DNA of 50,819 nt from Chloroflexota bacterium (GCA_019239775.1 JAFAZN010000144.1:1-50819); one strand, 5' to 3'; positions 26,370-34,982 are shown, counted from the stretch's first letter. Notes: a model not told the origin generated them from the letters alone. Numbers and translations are program-made.

Positions 26370-26401
26370 ACAAGTGACTGGACTCTAAATCAGTGACTTG
26401 T
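26370..26401. promoter_or_regulatory. Palindromic operator between divergent MBL hydrolase and Rieske genes
   Basis: ACAAGTGACTG (26370-26380) and CAGTGACTTGT (26391-26401) form an 11-bp inverted repeat with one central mismatch in each arm and a 10-bp spacer. Read the other way, AGTGACT also occurs as a direct repeat. It sits 35 bp from the hydrolase start and 67 bp from the Rieske start, suited to one dimeric or tetrameric repressor controlling both. A candidate regulator is the MarR gene at 35000, but nothing in the sequence links them. Confidence 0.65.
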
Positions 26402-26467
26402 AAAATGCAAGTTAGTTCGCGCTCGCTGATCGCACCCGCTGATCCTCTAGGATTGTCACACTACGCC

Positions 26468-27769
26468 ATGCTGAGCCGAGAAGAAAACGAGCTGATCACC
26501 CGAGTCGGGCCCGACACGCCGATGGGCCGCCTGATGCGCCAGTTCTGGATTCCCGCACTGTTGTCGTCCGAACTGCCTGAGCCCGATTGCGCGCCGGTGC
26601 GGGTGCTGCTGTTGTGCGAGCGACTGATCGCCTTTCGCGATACCACGGGCAAGGTCGGCCTCATCCAGAACCACTGCCCGCACCGTGGCGCGTCACTTTT
26701 CTTCGGCCGCAACGAAGAGGCAGGGCTACGCTGCGTGTATCATGGCTGGAAGTTCGACACCGACGGCAACTGCATTGATATGCCGAACGAACCGGCGGAG
26801 TCCGACTTCAAGTCAAAGGTCAGAGCCGTGGCGTATCCGTGCGTCGAGCGCAACGGTCTGGTGTGGACGTATATGGGGCCGCGCCCGACTCCGCCACCGC
26901 TGCCGGACATCGAAGGCAACATGCAGCCAAACAGCGTTGCGAACGCATTCACTCAGGTTGGCAACTGGTTGCAAATCCTGGAGGGTGACCTGGATACCAT
27001 TCACGCCGGGCTCCTCCACTACGGGTCAATACGTGTGGAGGACCAGCCACTCGGCACTTTCTCGGAGTACCAGATCCGCGATCGGACCGCCCGCTTCGAA
27101 ATGCTCGACACGGACGCCGGTGTGACCTATGGGGCCTATCGCCCAGCCGGACCAGGCGAGCGGTATTGGCGCATTGCCCAGTATTACTTTCCGTTCTGGG
27201 CTTCAACACCGCCGGGTGTGCTGGGCCTGAAAGTCATGCAGCATGCGCGCGTGCCGATGGACGATGAGCACACCATCAGCTTCACAGTGGTGCCGCGCCG
27301 GCCAAGCCATCCTGCCGCGCAGCTGCCGCCGGACACCGCTCGCCCGGTGCGCGATCCTTGGTTCGACCGACTTGCGAATGACCTATGCGCGGTGAACGAC
27401 TTCGGGATCGACCGCTCGGTCCAGCGGCAGAACACTGGTCCAGACGGATTCACCGGCATCCACGGCATCATCGCCCAGGACGGCGCGATGACCACGAGCA
27501 TGGGACCGACCGTCGACCGCACCCGAGAGCACCTCGGCTCGACGGATGCTGCCATCATCCGCGTTCGCCGCCGGCTCCTAACGGCCGCGCGCGCACTGGA
27601 AGAAACGGGCAGCGTGCCGGCCTGCATCGACAATCCGGCAGCCTTTCACCACCGGGCAGGTGGCGTATTACTGCCGGAGGATGTTGATTGGATCGAAGCC
27701 ACACGCGAGCTGCGCAAGGGCTTTGTGGATCACCCGGAGCTGGACCCCGCGATCAACGGACCACTCTAA
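26468..27769 (+). CDS. Rieske ring-hydroxylating oxygenase, alpha subunit
   Basis: 433 residues from the ATG at 26468; an earlier in-frame ATG at 26393 lies inside the operator/promoter region. The Rieske [2Fe-2S] site is CPHRGASL plus CVYHGWKF (C-x-H ... C-x2-H). The mononuclear iron site is seen in EGDLDTIHAGLLHYG, where the Asp bridges the two centres and two His bind Fe. The layout is that of phthalate-4,5-dioxygenase-like alpha subunits, which use a separate reductase, here not in view. It should hydroxylate or demethylate an aromatic substrate. It is 98 bp upstream of mosB on the same strand, so co-transcription is possible. Confidence 0.9.
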   Translation: MLSREENELITRVGPDTPMGRLMRQFWIPALLSSELPEPDCAPVRVLLLCERLIAFRDTTGKVGLIQNHCPHRGASLFFGRNEEAGLRCVYHGWKFDTDGNCIDMPNEPAESDFKSKVRAVAYPCVERNGLVWTYMGPRPTPPPLPDIEGNMQPNSVANAFTQVGNWLQILEGDLDTIHAGLLHYGSIRVEDQPLGTFSEYQIRDRTARFEMLDTDAGVTYGAYRPAGPGERYWRIAQYYFPFWASTPPGVLGLKVMQHARVPMDDEHTISFTVVPRRPSHPAAQLPPDTARPVRDPWFDRLANDLCAVNDFGIDRSVQRQNTGPDGFTGIHGIIAQDGAMTTSMGPTVDRTREHLGSTDAAIIRVRRRLLTAARALEETGSVPACIDNPAAFHHRAGGVLLPEDVDWIEATRELRKGFVDHPELDPAINGPL

Positions 27770-27867
27770 ATCCAGCCAGAGCTTGACCGCAATCACCAAT
27801 GGTGCGCCACCCGCGGATTGCGTCGAGATGCACATTCACCCAATGGAAGTAGTGGAGAGACGACCTT

Positions 27868-28680
27868 ATGGCCGAAACGACGACCGAACTGGAGGCGCTC
27901 CTCATGGAGCGTTCACTGACTGACGCGCAGCTTCAGGCGGCCGCGGAGACGGCGGCCGACTTTCGGATCCTGCCCGATGCAACGGTCATCAAAATCGGCG
28001 GACAAAGCGTGATCGACCGCGGCCGAGCGGCCGTCTACCCCCTCGTGGACGAAATCGTCGCCGCACGCAATTCGCACAAGCTGCTAATTGGGACCGGCGC
28101 CGGAACTCGCGCGCGGCATCTCTACTCGATCGCCGCTAGCCTCCGGTTGCCTGCTGGCGTGCTGACGCAGCTTGGCGCCTCAGTAGCCGACCAAAATGCG
28201 GCGATGCTGGGGCAGCTCCTCGCCAAGTATGGCGTCTCGGCGGTCGGCGCGGCCGGCCTTTCAGCCGTACCCCTCTATCTTGCTGAGGTGAACGCGGTGG
28301 TCTTCAGCGGGATGCCGCCCTACGCGCTGTGGACGCGCGTGGCCCCCGACGGGGTCATCCCGCCGTACCGCACTGATGCAGGATGTTTCCTCGTCGCCGA
28401 GCAGTTCGGCTGCAAGGCGATGATTTTTGTCAAGGACGAAAATGGCCTCTACACGGCGAATCCGAAAACCTCGAAGGACGCCAAATTTATCCCGAAGATC
28501 ACAGTCGACGAGATGAAGGCGCAAGGGCTGCGCGATTCCATTCTCGAATTTGCGATGCTCGATCTGCTCAAAGCAGCACGCCACATCCACGAGGTGCAGG
28601 TCGTGAACGGTCTCGTCCCTGGCAACCTGACGCGTGCGCTCGCCGGAGAGCACGTCGGTACGATCATCACGGCGAGCTAG
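27868..28680 (+). CDS. mosB: Molybdenum storage protein, beta subunit
   Basis: 270 residues, the same length as Azotobacter vinelandii MosB as I remember it, and strikingly alike throughout. Markers are the N-terminal [20 protein letters not shown], nucleotide-binding [69 protein letters not shown], and the C-terminal [19 protein letters not shown]. The fold is that of UMP kinases/amino-acid kinases. MoSto is an alpha3-beta3 cage that packs molybdate into polyoxomolybdate clusters using ATP. ATG 27868 has GGAGAG upstream. It is followed 13 bp later by the alpha subunit gene. Such proteins are best known from diazotrophs, but no nif gene is in this window. Confidence 0.95.
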   Translation: MAETTTELEALLMERSLTDAQLQAAAETAADFRILPDATVIKIGGQSVIDRGRAAVYPLVDEIVAARNSHKLLIGTGAGTRARHLYSIAASLRLPAGVLTQLGASVADQNAAMLGQLLAKYGVSAVGAAGLSAVPLYLAEVNAVVFSGMPPYALWTRVAPDGVIPPYRTDAGCFLVAEQFGCKAMIFVKDENGLYTANPKTSKDAKFIPKITVDEMKAQGLRDSILEFAMLDLLKAARHIHEVQVVNGLVPGNLTRALAGEHVGTIITAS

Positions 28681-28693
28681 GGGAGCCAACGAG

Positions 28694-29527
28694 ATGTCCG
28701 ACTCCGCAAATGTCATCAAACACGTCGCATCGCCGCTGGCGCGCCAGACGCTTCTCGACCGCGAGCTCACCAGCCCCGTCGCTGGCTCGCAGCCAATCCG
28801 AATTCTGCCCTGGCTGCAGGTCGTGAAAATTGGGGGCCGCTCCATCATGGATCGAGGTGCCGAGGCGATCCTGCCGCTGGTGGACGAGCTTCGCGCACTT
28901 CTGCCAGAGCATCGTCTGCTCATTCTGACGGGTTCCGGAATTCGTGCTCGTCATCTTTATAGCGTTGGCCTTGATCTGGGGCTACCGGTCGGCTCGCTTG
29001 CCCCGCTGGCCGCCAGCGAGGCTGGTCAGAATGGCCACATGCTCGCAGCGCTACTTGCCCCGGACGGGGTGTCGTACATAGAGCACCCGACCGTCGCCAG
29101 CCAACTCGCGATCCACCTCAGCGCGGCCCGCGCTGTCGTCGGGAGCGCGTTCCCTCCCTATCACCACCACGAGTTCCCGATCTCACGCATCCCGCAGCAC
29201 CGGGCGGACACCGGCGCATTTCTCGTCGCCGATGCACTCGGAGCCGCGGGGCTCACGATCGTGGAGGACGTCGATGGTGTGTATGACACCGATCCACGTG
29301 CTGCCGGCGGAGCCACGGCTCGACTTGTTCGCGAAACGAGCGCCGCGGATCTCGCCGCGCATGACGGCACTTTGCCAGTCGACCGTGCTCTCCTCGAAGT
29401 CATGGCGACCGCGCGCCACCTCGAGCGAGTGCAGGTCGTGAATGGACTTGTGCCCGGCCGGTTGACCGCGGCATTGCGCGGTGAGCACGTCGGGACCATT
29501 ATCCGCACGGGGGCTCGTCCATCCTGA
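28694..29527 (+). CDS. mosA: Molybdenum storage protein, alpha subunit
   Basis: 277 residues from the ATG at 28694, with GGGAG 8-9 nt upstream. It matches Mos[20 protein letters not shown] at the N-terminus, [19 protein letters not shown] (phosphate-binding glycines), [40 protein letters not shown] and [20 protein letters not shown]. The His-rich stretches are where MosA ligates polyoxomolybdate clusters. It ends [19 protein letters not shown]. It is paralogous to the preceding subunit (both end in the same VNGLVPG motif) and forms the alpha3-beta3 cage with it. Its 3' end is 23 bp from the convergent SUOX-fold gene. Confidence 0.95.
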   Translation: MSDSANVIKHVASPLARQTLLDRELTSPVAGSQPIRILPWLQVVKIGGRSIMDRGAEAILPLVDELRALLPEHRLLILTGSGIRARHLYSVGLDLGLPVGSLAPLAASEAGQNGHMLAALLAPDGVSYIEHPTVASQLAIHLSAARAVVGSAFPPYHHHEFPISRIPQHRADTGAFLVADALGAAGLTIVEDVDGVYDTDPRAAGGATARLVRETSAADLAAHDGTLPVDRALLEVMATARHLERVQVVNGLVPGRLTAALRGEHVGTIIRTGARPS

Positions 29528-29550
29528 GCGTGGAGCGGCCCCTCGCATTT

Positions 29551-30546
29551 TCAGTGCGCCGGGCCGGTGCCGACGTAGATGTCGACCGTCCCTGAGACGT
29601 AACGACCCCCGTGCACGTCGCCACCCGCGACGAGGCGCGGTTGAGCGAGCGTGGTGCCATCTTCCACCAGCGACAGCTGGAGTTCGCGACCACCCACCAG
29701 CTGCTCGCCGGGGGTAACTGTCGCGACGTAATTATCGCTGCCGACCGCCGCGACCCACGTGTTGAACGGATCGAAGAACGCGTCCCCAAAGCGGAGCACC
29801 TCGAGCAACGCTGGGCCGACTTCCGTATGGCTCTGAGTTCCGCCGGGTCCGATGAACGAGACCGTCAGCGACTCCTTGTGCAGCCTATTGAGAAATGCGG
29901 CGGTGAGCGTAAGGGCGTGGCCGTACCGATGCAGCACGACCGGGCTGCCGGCAGCCGGTGTGGTGTTGGTGGCTGGCGCCGAGGCAATACCTACCGTGAC
30001 TTCCGAGACTCCGCGAACAAAACGCAGCGGCAGCCTATCTCCAGCGACGACCAGTTGCGGTCCGCCCGCGATCCGGCGACCGTTTTCGGTCAGCGCCAAC
30101 AGGGCCGGATGATTGCCGAAGGCTGGGTCCAGCTCGCCGAGCGAGAACGTGACCCGCCGGTGCTCGTCACCACGAACGGTGGCGGTCACCCGCAGCAGCT
30201 GGTTTTTGGTGTTTGGCAGCGTCGACGGAAACGCCGGCTTGGCGGTGCTCACCAGCGTTTCGAGGAGCACGCCCGTGTCGGCGACCTGGTGTCCATCAAT
30301 GCTGATGGTGACTGTCGTCTGGGGCAGCGCCGACAACTGTTCGAGTGTGTAGGTCATCGGGAGGCTCACCTCACCGCTAACTGACAGGGTGTGCGCGGAC
30401 TCGTGCGCGTAGGCGGGCATGCCCCCGCCGAGGAGAGCGACGAGCGCGGCGGCAGCGGTCAGGATCGCGATCGAGCCTCGCACGCTTGTGCGCCGGATCG
30501 TCGACGCAGCGGTGCCACTAGTTTCCTCTATCAAACTTGAATCCAT
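29551..30546 (-). CDS. Exported or membrane-anchored SUOX-fold protein without a molybdenum cysteine
   Basis: 331 residues from ATG 30546; TTG 30558 is also open. A hydrophobic segment (SIAILTAAAALVALLGGG) ends in a possible AYA cleavage site. Two tandem copies of a sulfite-oxidase-like module follow. The first has TLSVSGEVSLPMTYTLEQLS, TGVLLETLV, VTFSLGELDPAFGN and GDRLPLRFVRGVSEVTV. The second has EVGPALLEVLRF, VGSDNYVATVTPGEQ and GGDVHGGRYVSGTVDIYV. The protein contains no Cys at all, so the usual molybdenum-ligating Cys is absent. It probably binds another ligand or is structural. It follows the multidomain iron protein gene by 64 bp on the same strand and converges on mosA, so the Mo context may be coincidence. 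Confidence 0.75.
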   Translation of the reverse strand: MDSSLIEETSGTAASTIRRTSVRGSIAILTAAAALVALLGGGMPAYAHESAHTLSVSGEVSLPMTYTLEQLSALPQTTVTISIDGHQVADTGVLLETLVSTAKPAFPSTLPNTKNQLLRVTATVRGDEHRRVTFSLGELDPAFGNHPALLALTENGRRIAGGPQLVVAGDRLPLRFVRGVSEVTVGIASAPATNTTPAAGSPVVLHRYGHALTLTAAFLNRLHKESLTVSFIGPGGTQSHTEVGPALLEVLRFGDAFFDPFNTWVAAVGSDNYVATVTPGEQLVGGRELQLSLVEDGTTLAQPRLVAGGDVHGGRYVSGTVDIYVGTGPAH

Positions 30547-30610
30547 TCCCTCAGCCAAGGATCACTCGTCAATGTACGTGGGGCAACATGACAATGTCCA
30601 GCCCGGCTCG

Positions 30611-33600
30611 TTACGCGGGAGTGCCTGCGTCGATCCAGCGTTGGAAGAGGTCGGTCTTCTCCGCGGGCCATGCGCCATCGCAGGGCATGGTGCCTGCGCG
30701 GAGCCGCTCGAGGATGGCCTGCGCGTGGGGCTTGACGGCGTCGTAGGACCAGAGGTCGAAGGCGAACAGCATGGACTGGCGATCCAGTTGCCGAAACAGC
30801 GGTCGGATGTGGGTCTCAAAGCTGATCGGCTCGCCGGGAGCGGGCATGACTGCAACGGTTTCAGCCTGCGGTTCAGCAACACTGGCTGGCGTTGGTGGTG
30901 CCCCCGCGGGGCCCCAGTCCCATCGCGGAGCGTCCGCGTTCACACGCCGTGACTGCCACTCCAGGTAGGCCATGAATGCCGATCGAAATTCGGCATCGGC
31001 TGGCAAGCCGGCCCCGTCAGCGCTGCGGCACAGCAAAGACACCCATCGGGTGCGCTCTGCTTCGGAGAACTCGCGACTTGCCAGCAATGGCGCGGCATCG
31101 CCAGACTGGTCACCGTTGCGAGCGGGACCGCCGAATGCTTGGCCGAGCAAGGCGGCCAATCTTTCGGGTTCATCTGGCGGAGCATCCGCGAAAAGTGGCG
31201 CCAGCAGTGGGTCTTCGGGCAGGTGGCGCTCGAAAAACAGTCGCGTCAATCGCTGGAGTGCCGGTAACCCGCCACACCACTCGTACATGGTCGGCCGATG
31301 CATGGGATCGGAGACGGGATCGTGGAACTGGATGTACCAGTGCATGCCGCTGCAAAACGGCTTGTTCTGCGAGTGTCCGCAGCGGCACAGGGCGTAGTGC
31401 TCCAGCGACACGCCCTGATTGCGGGCGACCGGAGTCGCGTTTGGGTCGATCAACGGGATCGCGCCGGTGATGCGGTACGGCCCGTCATTGGTGACGAACA
31501 CTGCTGGATTGCGCTGGGAGTTCCAATCAACCGCGTCGCGCGCCTCGCGACCGTCGATCGCGAAGCTCAGCGCGCCGGACGGACAATTGCGGACAGCGCG
31601 GATGAGCTCGTCCATGCGTGCGCCGCTGGGGGCGACGAACGGCTCCTGGTTGGTGCGAAACGCGAGCGACAGTCGGTCGGTGCAGAAGCCGGAGTGCTGA
31701 CAAATGCCGCGATTGTCGAAGATCGTGACAGCCACACCCGGGTACGTGTCGCGCCGGTCGGCGACCCGGTTGGGATCCCTGGCATCATCGAAACCGACCA
31801 GCGCGTGGCTCCCGTCGCACCAGGGCTTGGAGGCGGACTGCCCGCAGCGGCACAGCGCCATTTGCGGACGTGTGTCAATCGGATCGCCCAATCCATTCGT
31901 CAGCTGGTCCACGTTGGTCAACACATACGGGCCGTTGTGCGCGAGCTGGATCGACGGCGGTACCGCACTCGCAGCGTTGCGGAGGTTGTTCAAAAGCGCG
32001 GTCTTGTCGACGTCGGTTGGGGTTGCGTAGGTCAGCGCAAGGTGCTGGAGTGCGGCGGTGGCCTCGAGCAATTCGGGCGGAGCCGCGTCGAGGTCCACCC
32101 GAAGAGTGGTGGCAGCAACAGCCAGCGCGCGCAGCCGGTCTTCGAGCGACGTATCGTCGTGCGGCACTAACGCCAGTGCCGCCGCGGGGTCGGGGGTGAG
32201 CTGGCATAACACGGCGGCCAGGGGGCGCAGCGCGCGGTTGTGCAATCGGATCGCCACATCACGCAGGCGATGGCGCGCGGCGACGATGTCTGTTTCAGCG
32301 CTCAGGCCGCGGCCCAGTACGACGAGGAGTGCGGCGTACGTTTCGGAGAAGAGCTGCGCGACGCGGGCGGACGCAGCATCGGCCATGGCCGGTGGCTCCG
32401 CCCTAACGGTTCCCTCAACGGGAGCGGAGGCTGGCGAGCTGGTGATTTGTTGGATGAGTGCCAACGCCGAGGCACGGTCGACGACACCTGGTAGCGGCTG
32501 GCGTTGCTCCTCGTGCGCAAACGTCGGCGCCGGATGTGGATCGACCAGTAGCGCCTCGGGCGCAACAGCGCCCAGGCAACCGGCAATCTCGGCATAGACT
32601 TGCGCCAGATCGGAGTTGGAATCATCCGAAGGTGTTGGCGCCTCGATGTGCGTATCTCCGACCACCGCCACGAGCAGGTCCGCTAGATTCAGCGTGCGCT
32701 CGAACCGGAGGTTGGCTTCAACCGGTGCGCCAGCAAGCAGCGCGCGCAATGCGAGCGACTGTTCAATGCGAAGTGCGCTCCGAATCGCCACGGCGAGTCG
32801 CTCCACTTGCGCGGTAACCCCCGGGTCGGTTCTGGCTTGCTCCGCCTGGCGGCGCCGGTGCGCCACCGTCACCTCGCCGGCATAGCCACCGCCGCCCCAT
32901 TCCGCGCGGCACGTTGCCAGCGTATGCGCGAGCTCCAGCAGCGCCGGACCGATCGGCTGGAGTCGACTCGCCACGCCTGGCGAAGCCTGCGCTTCGAGTC
33001 GCTCGGCAAAGGACGCCGCTTCGCGGATGCGTTCCTCGATCAGCGCCCAGGCCGCATCGCGGTGTGGCAAGAGATAGTCGCTCTCGTAAAACAGCTCGAA
33101 GCTTGGCCCGGCGGTGCGGCCTTGTGCATCGCCCCCAACCGGCAGAGTGGTGACGAGCTGACCGACGGGTTTGACGATGTTGAACATCAATCCCAACGTG
33201 ACCTGAGCCAGCGTCGCCAGTTGAGCTTCGGTTTCCTCGGTATGCGCGAAATAGCGCGCCAACGTTTGCAGCAGGATTTCGTAGCTCACGTTGAACAGGT
33301 CGGTGCAGCGAGCGGTGTACTCGTCCCCAATCACCGGGATCGACTGGTCACCCTCGCGCGGCCGAACCAGCGCCGGCAAGACCGGTCGCGCCGGCTCAAA
33401 ATCGGGATTGGCTTGCCGGAGCCGCTCGTACTCGTCGAGCATGTTGACGAACAGTCCGAAGTGCGCTTGCTCCCAGTGGCCGCGGGGCCCCTCGCCCTGC
33501 TCCAGGATCGTGTCGATGGCTCGCAGCGCCGACTCCACGTTCGTGACCTGGACCAGCTGTGACCACCCGAAATGCTGCTCACTGGCCTGGGCGGTGGGTG

Positions 33601-34234
33601 GACCGACAAAAAGCCACCGCTCGCCGTACTTTGAGCACAGGTGAGTGATGCCCTCCTCGATCGAGCGATACAGGTGTCCGACCGTGGCGAAGTCTTGCAG
33701 GCGTGGCACGATCTCCGCGTCTTGCATGGCCGGCGCAGCGCGCTCCACCGCTGCTAGTCCGGGTGCATCTTCGAGCGCCATGCCCTCCGGGCGCTCCAGG
33801 AACATGAAATGCCGCAGAGCGGCCTCGCCAAACGGCAACAGCGTGAGCACGACGCCGGGTGGATAGTGGCCTGCAGGCTGCGGGAGGTTCGGTCGCGTCA
33901 GGTGCGGCGAGGCGCCGACCGCCGAAAGCAGGTTCTGCACCAGCGACAGGTGGAGCATCTCCTGCGTCGCGATATGCGAGACGGTCTTTCGCCACCGCTC
34001 GACGGCCTCGAGTTCTGCAGGTGTCAAGCCTTCGTCAGGACTCTGCTTCAGCGAAAAGGCCGCGTACAGGTACTGGCACATGATCGCGTGCTCCAGCTCG
34101 GCAGCTTCGCAGAGCATGTAAATCAGCGCCTCGCGGTGTTCGATGACAAACGGGGCTTCGTGGGAGGCCTGGCCTCCGCGGGTGGCGAGGACCTGGGCGA
34201 GCGAGCCTCGCCCGGCCTGTGCGCTGAACGTCAT
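30611..34234 (-). CDS. 1207-residue multidomain iron protein: ferritin-like, CDGSH x2, divergent ferredoxin, globin-like
   Basis: Residues ~24-420 are a VioB-type ferritin-like part (ELEHAIMCQYLYAAF and ATQEMLHLSLVQN supply ExxH ligands), followed by ~350 mainly helical residues. A perfect CDGSH site, CRCGQSASKPWCDGSH (793-808), binds [2Fe-2S]. A divergent one-cluster ferredoxin domain follows (ICQHSGFC near 841; NCPSGALSF near 880), with only three Cys seen. A second CDGSH site is CRCGHSQNKPFCSGMH (~946-964), with DGS changed to SGM. Residues ~981-1090 resemble group II truncated globins (YEWCGGLPALQRLTRLFFER; RTRWVSLL; FMAYLEWQSRR), but the proximal-His position holds no His. The C-terminus has another conserved-looking segment (ISFETHIRPLFRQLDRQSML). 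No signal peptide, so cytoplasmic. It may store, shuttle or sense iron or redox state. The SUOX-fold gene follows on the same strand. Confidence 0.88.
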   Translation of the reverse strand: MTFSAQAGRGSLAQVLATRGGQASHEAPFVIEHREALIYMLCEAAELEHAIMCQYLYAAFSLKQSPDEGLTPAELEAVERWRKTVSHIATQEMLHLSLVQNLLSAVGASPHLTRPNLPQPAGHYPPGVVLTLLPFGEAALRHFMFLERPEGMALEDAPGLAAVERAAPAMQDAEIVPRLQDFATVGHLYRSIEEGITHLCSKYGERWLFVGPPTAQASEQHFGWSQLVQVTNVESALRAIDTILEQGEGPRGHWEQAHFGLFVNMLDEYERLRQANPDFEPARPVLPALVRPREGDQSIPVIGDEYTARCTDLFNVSYEILLQTLARYFAHTEETEAQLATLAQVTLGLMFNIVKPVGQLVTTLPVGGDAQGRTAGPSFELFYESDYLLPHRDAAWALIEERIREAASFAERLEAQASPGVASRLQPIGPALLELAHTLATCRAEWGGGGYAGEVTVAHRRRQAEQARTDPGVTAQVERLAVAIRSALRIEQSLALRALLAGAPVEANLRFERTLNLADLLVAVVGDTHIEAPTPSDDSNSDLAQVYAEIAGCLGAVAPEALLVDPHPAPTFAHEEQRQPLPGVVDRASALALIQQITSSPASAPVEGTVRAEPPAMADAASARVAQLFSETYAALLVVLGRGLSAETDIVAARHRLRDVAIRLHNRALRPLAAVLCQLTPDPAAALALVPHDDTSLEDRLRALAVAATTLRVDLDAAPPELLEATAALQHLALTYATPTDVDKTALLNNLRNAASAVPPSIQLAHNGPYVLTNVDQLTNGLGDPIDTRPQMALCRCGQSASKPWCDGSHALVGFDDARDPNRVADRRDTYPGVAVTIFDNRGICQHSGFCTDRLSLAFRTNQEPFVAPSGARMDELIRAVRNCPSGALSFAIDGREARDAVDWNSQRNPAVFVTNDGPYRITGAIPLIDPNATPVARNQGVSLEHYALCRCGHSQNKPFCSGMHWYIQFHDPVSDPMHRPTMYEWCGGLPALQRLTRLFFERHLPEDPLLAPLFADAPPDEPERLAALLGQAFGGPARNGDQSGDAAPLLASREFSEAERTRWVSLLCRSADGAGLPADAEFRSAFMAYLEWQSRRVNADAPRWDWGPAGAPPTPASVAEPQAETVAVMPAPGEPISFETHIRPLFRQLDRQSMLFAFDLWSYDAVKPHAQAILERLRAGTMPCDGAWPAEKTDLFQRWIDAGTPA

Positions 34235-34252
34235 GGCTGTGCCAGGAGTAGG

Positions 34253-34834
34253 CTACGGCGCGGCGAGCCGAATCAGCCCGAAGCCAGGCAGCGCGCGCCC
34301 TGCGAAGTGCACCTTGATCGAATAATCAGCAGTGTGGCTCAGATTGCCATTGACGCTCGGATTTTTCGTCGGAAAGAACGTACCCTCGGCTCGGAAGTCT
34401 TCGAAACCGAGAATTCCTCCGTCAGACGTGAATTTGCCACTTACTTTTCCATCGGGCGTCACTTGCGCATCACTGTCGTCGAAATAGAAGGCGCCAGTGT
34501 GGCCGAAGATCGTACCGAACTCCGCCTCACGTCCGGTGAAGGTGACTGTCCCATCCGGGAACTTGCCGTCATGGTGCACCGTTGAGATGAAGATCGCGGT
34601 CCCGCTACCGGTGAAATCACCCGTGAAGTCCTGGAACAGTTTCAGCTGGAGATAAAGATTCGGATCGCCCGCTGGACTCGGAATGACGTGTGTTTCTCGA
34701 GTATCGGTGTGCACGATGATCTGCCCGCTGGCAACGTGGTCGTCCTCGTCGGCCAGACTGGTGGATACCGAGACGATCAGGCTTGCGACCAGCACGAGCG
34801 CCAGGGCTGTTGCAATGGCTGCTTTGCGAAGCAT
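34253..34834 (-). CDS. Exported DUF3224-like (AttH/lipocalin-type) protein
   Basis: 193 residues. A signal peptide (AAIATALALVLVASLIVSVS) precedes a beta-barrel-like domain with the DUF3224 features: repeated aromatic strands such as FTGDFTGSGTAIFIST, FPDGTVTFTGREAEF, TGAFYFDDSDAQVTPDG and GFEDFRAEGTFF. DUF3224 members are small barrels of unknown role. ATG 34834 has GAGAGG about 9 nt upstream; the frame is open to 34873 without support. It precedes the 1207-residue gene by 18 bp, so they are probably one transcript. Confidence 0.78.
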   Translation of the reverse strand: MLRKAAIATALALVLVASLIVSVSTSLADEDDHVASGQIIVHTDTRETHVIPSPAGDPNLYLQLKLFQDFTGDFTGSGTAIFISTVHHDGKFPDGTVTFTGREAEFGTIFGHTGAFYFDDSDAQVTPDGKVSGKFTSDGGILGFEDFRAEGTFFPTKNPSVNGNLSHTADYSIKVHFAGRALPGFGLIRLAAP

Positions 34835-34939
34835 CGTTTCAATCCTCTCTAAGACGAACGTTGACCGGCGCACAAGCGGCGTTGCGCATCAGGCTACGCC
34901 GGACATACGGTGAGGGTGTGTTAACGTAAAGGTATGACT

Positions 34940-34982
34940 ATCCGAGAAGCTCAATTATCAGATTTTCGGATGACGCGATAAT
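34940..34982. promoter_or_regulatory. Two nested inverted repeats upstream of the MarR gene
   Basis: ATCCGAGAA (34940-34948) pairs with TTTTCGGAT (34963-34971), one mismatch, 14-bp spacer. ATTATC (34954-34959) pairs perfectly with GATAAT (34977-34982). Both lie within 60 bp of the MarR start, in the divergent region with the DUF3224 gene. MarR proteins usually repress their own gene through sites like these, so they are candidate operators. Confidence 0.5.

Noticed and set aside
26468-30546. A molybdoenzyme cluster around MoSto
   Set aside because: The SUOX-fold protein has no Cys and the Rieske enzyme uses iron, so no molybdenum enzyme is actually present in the window.
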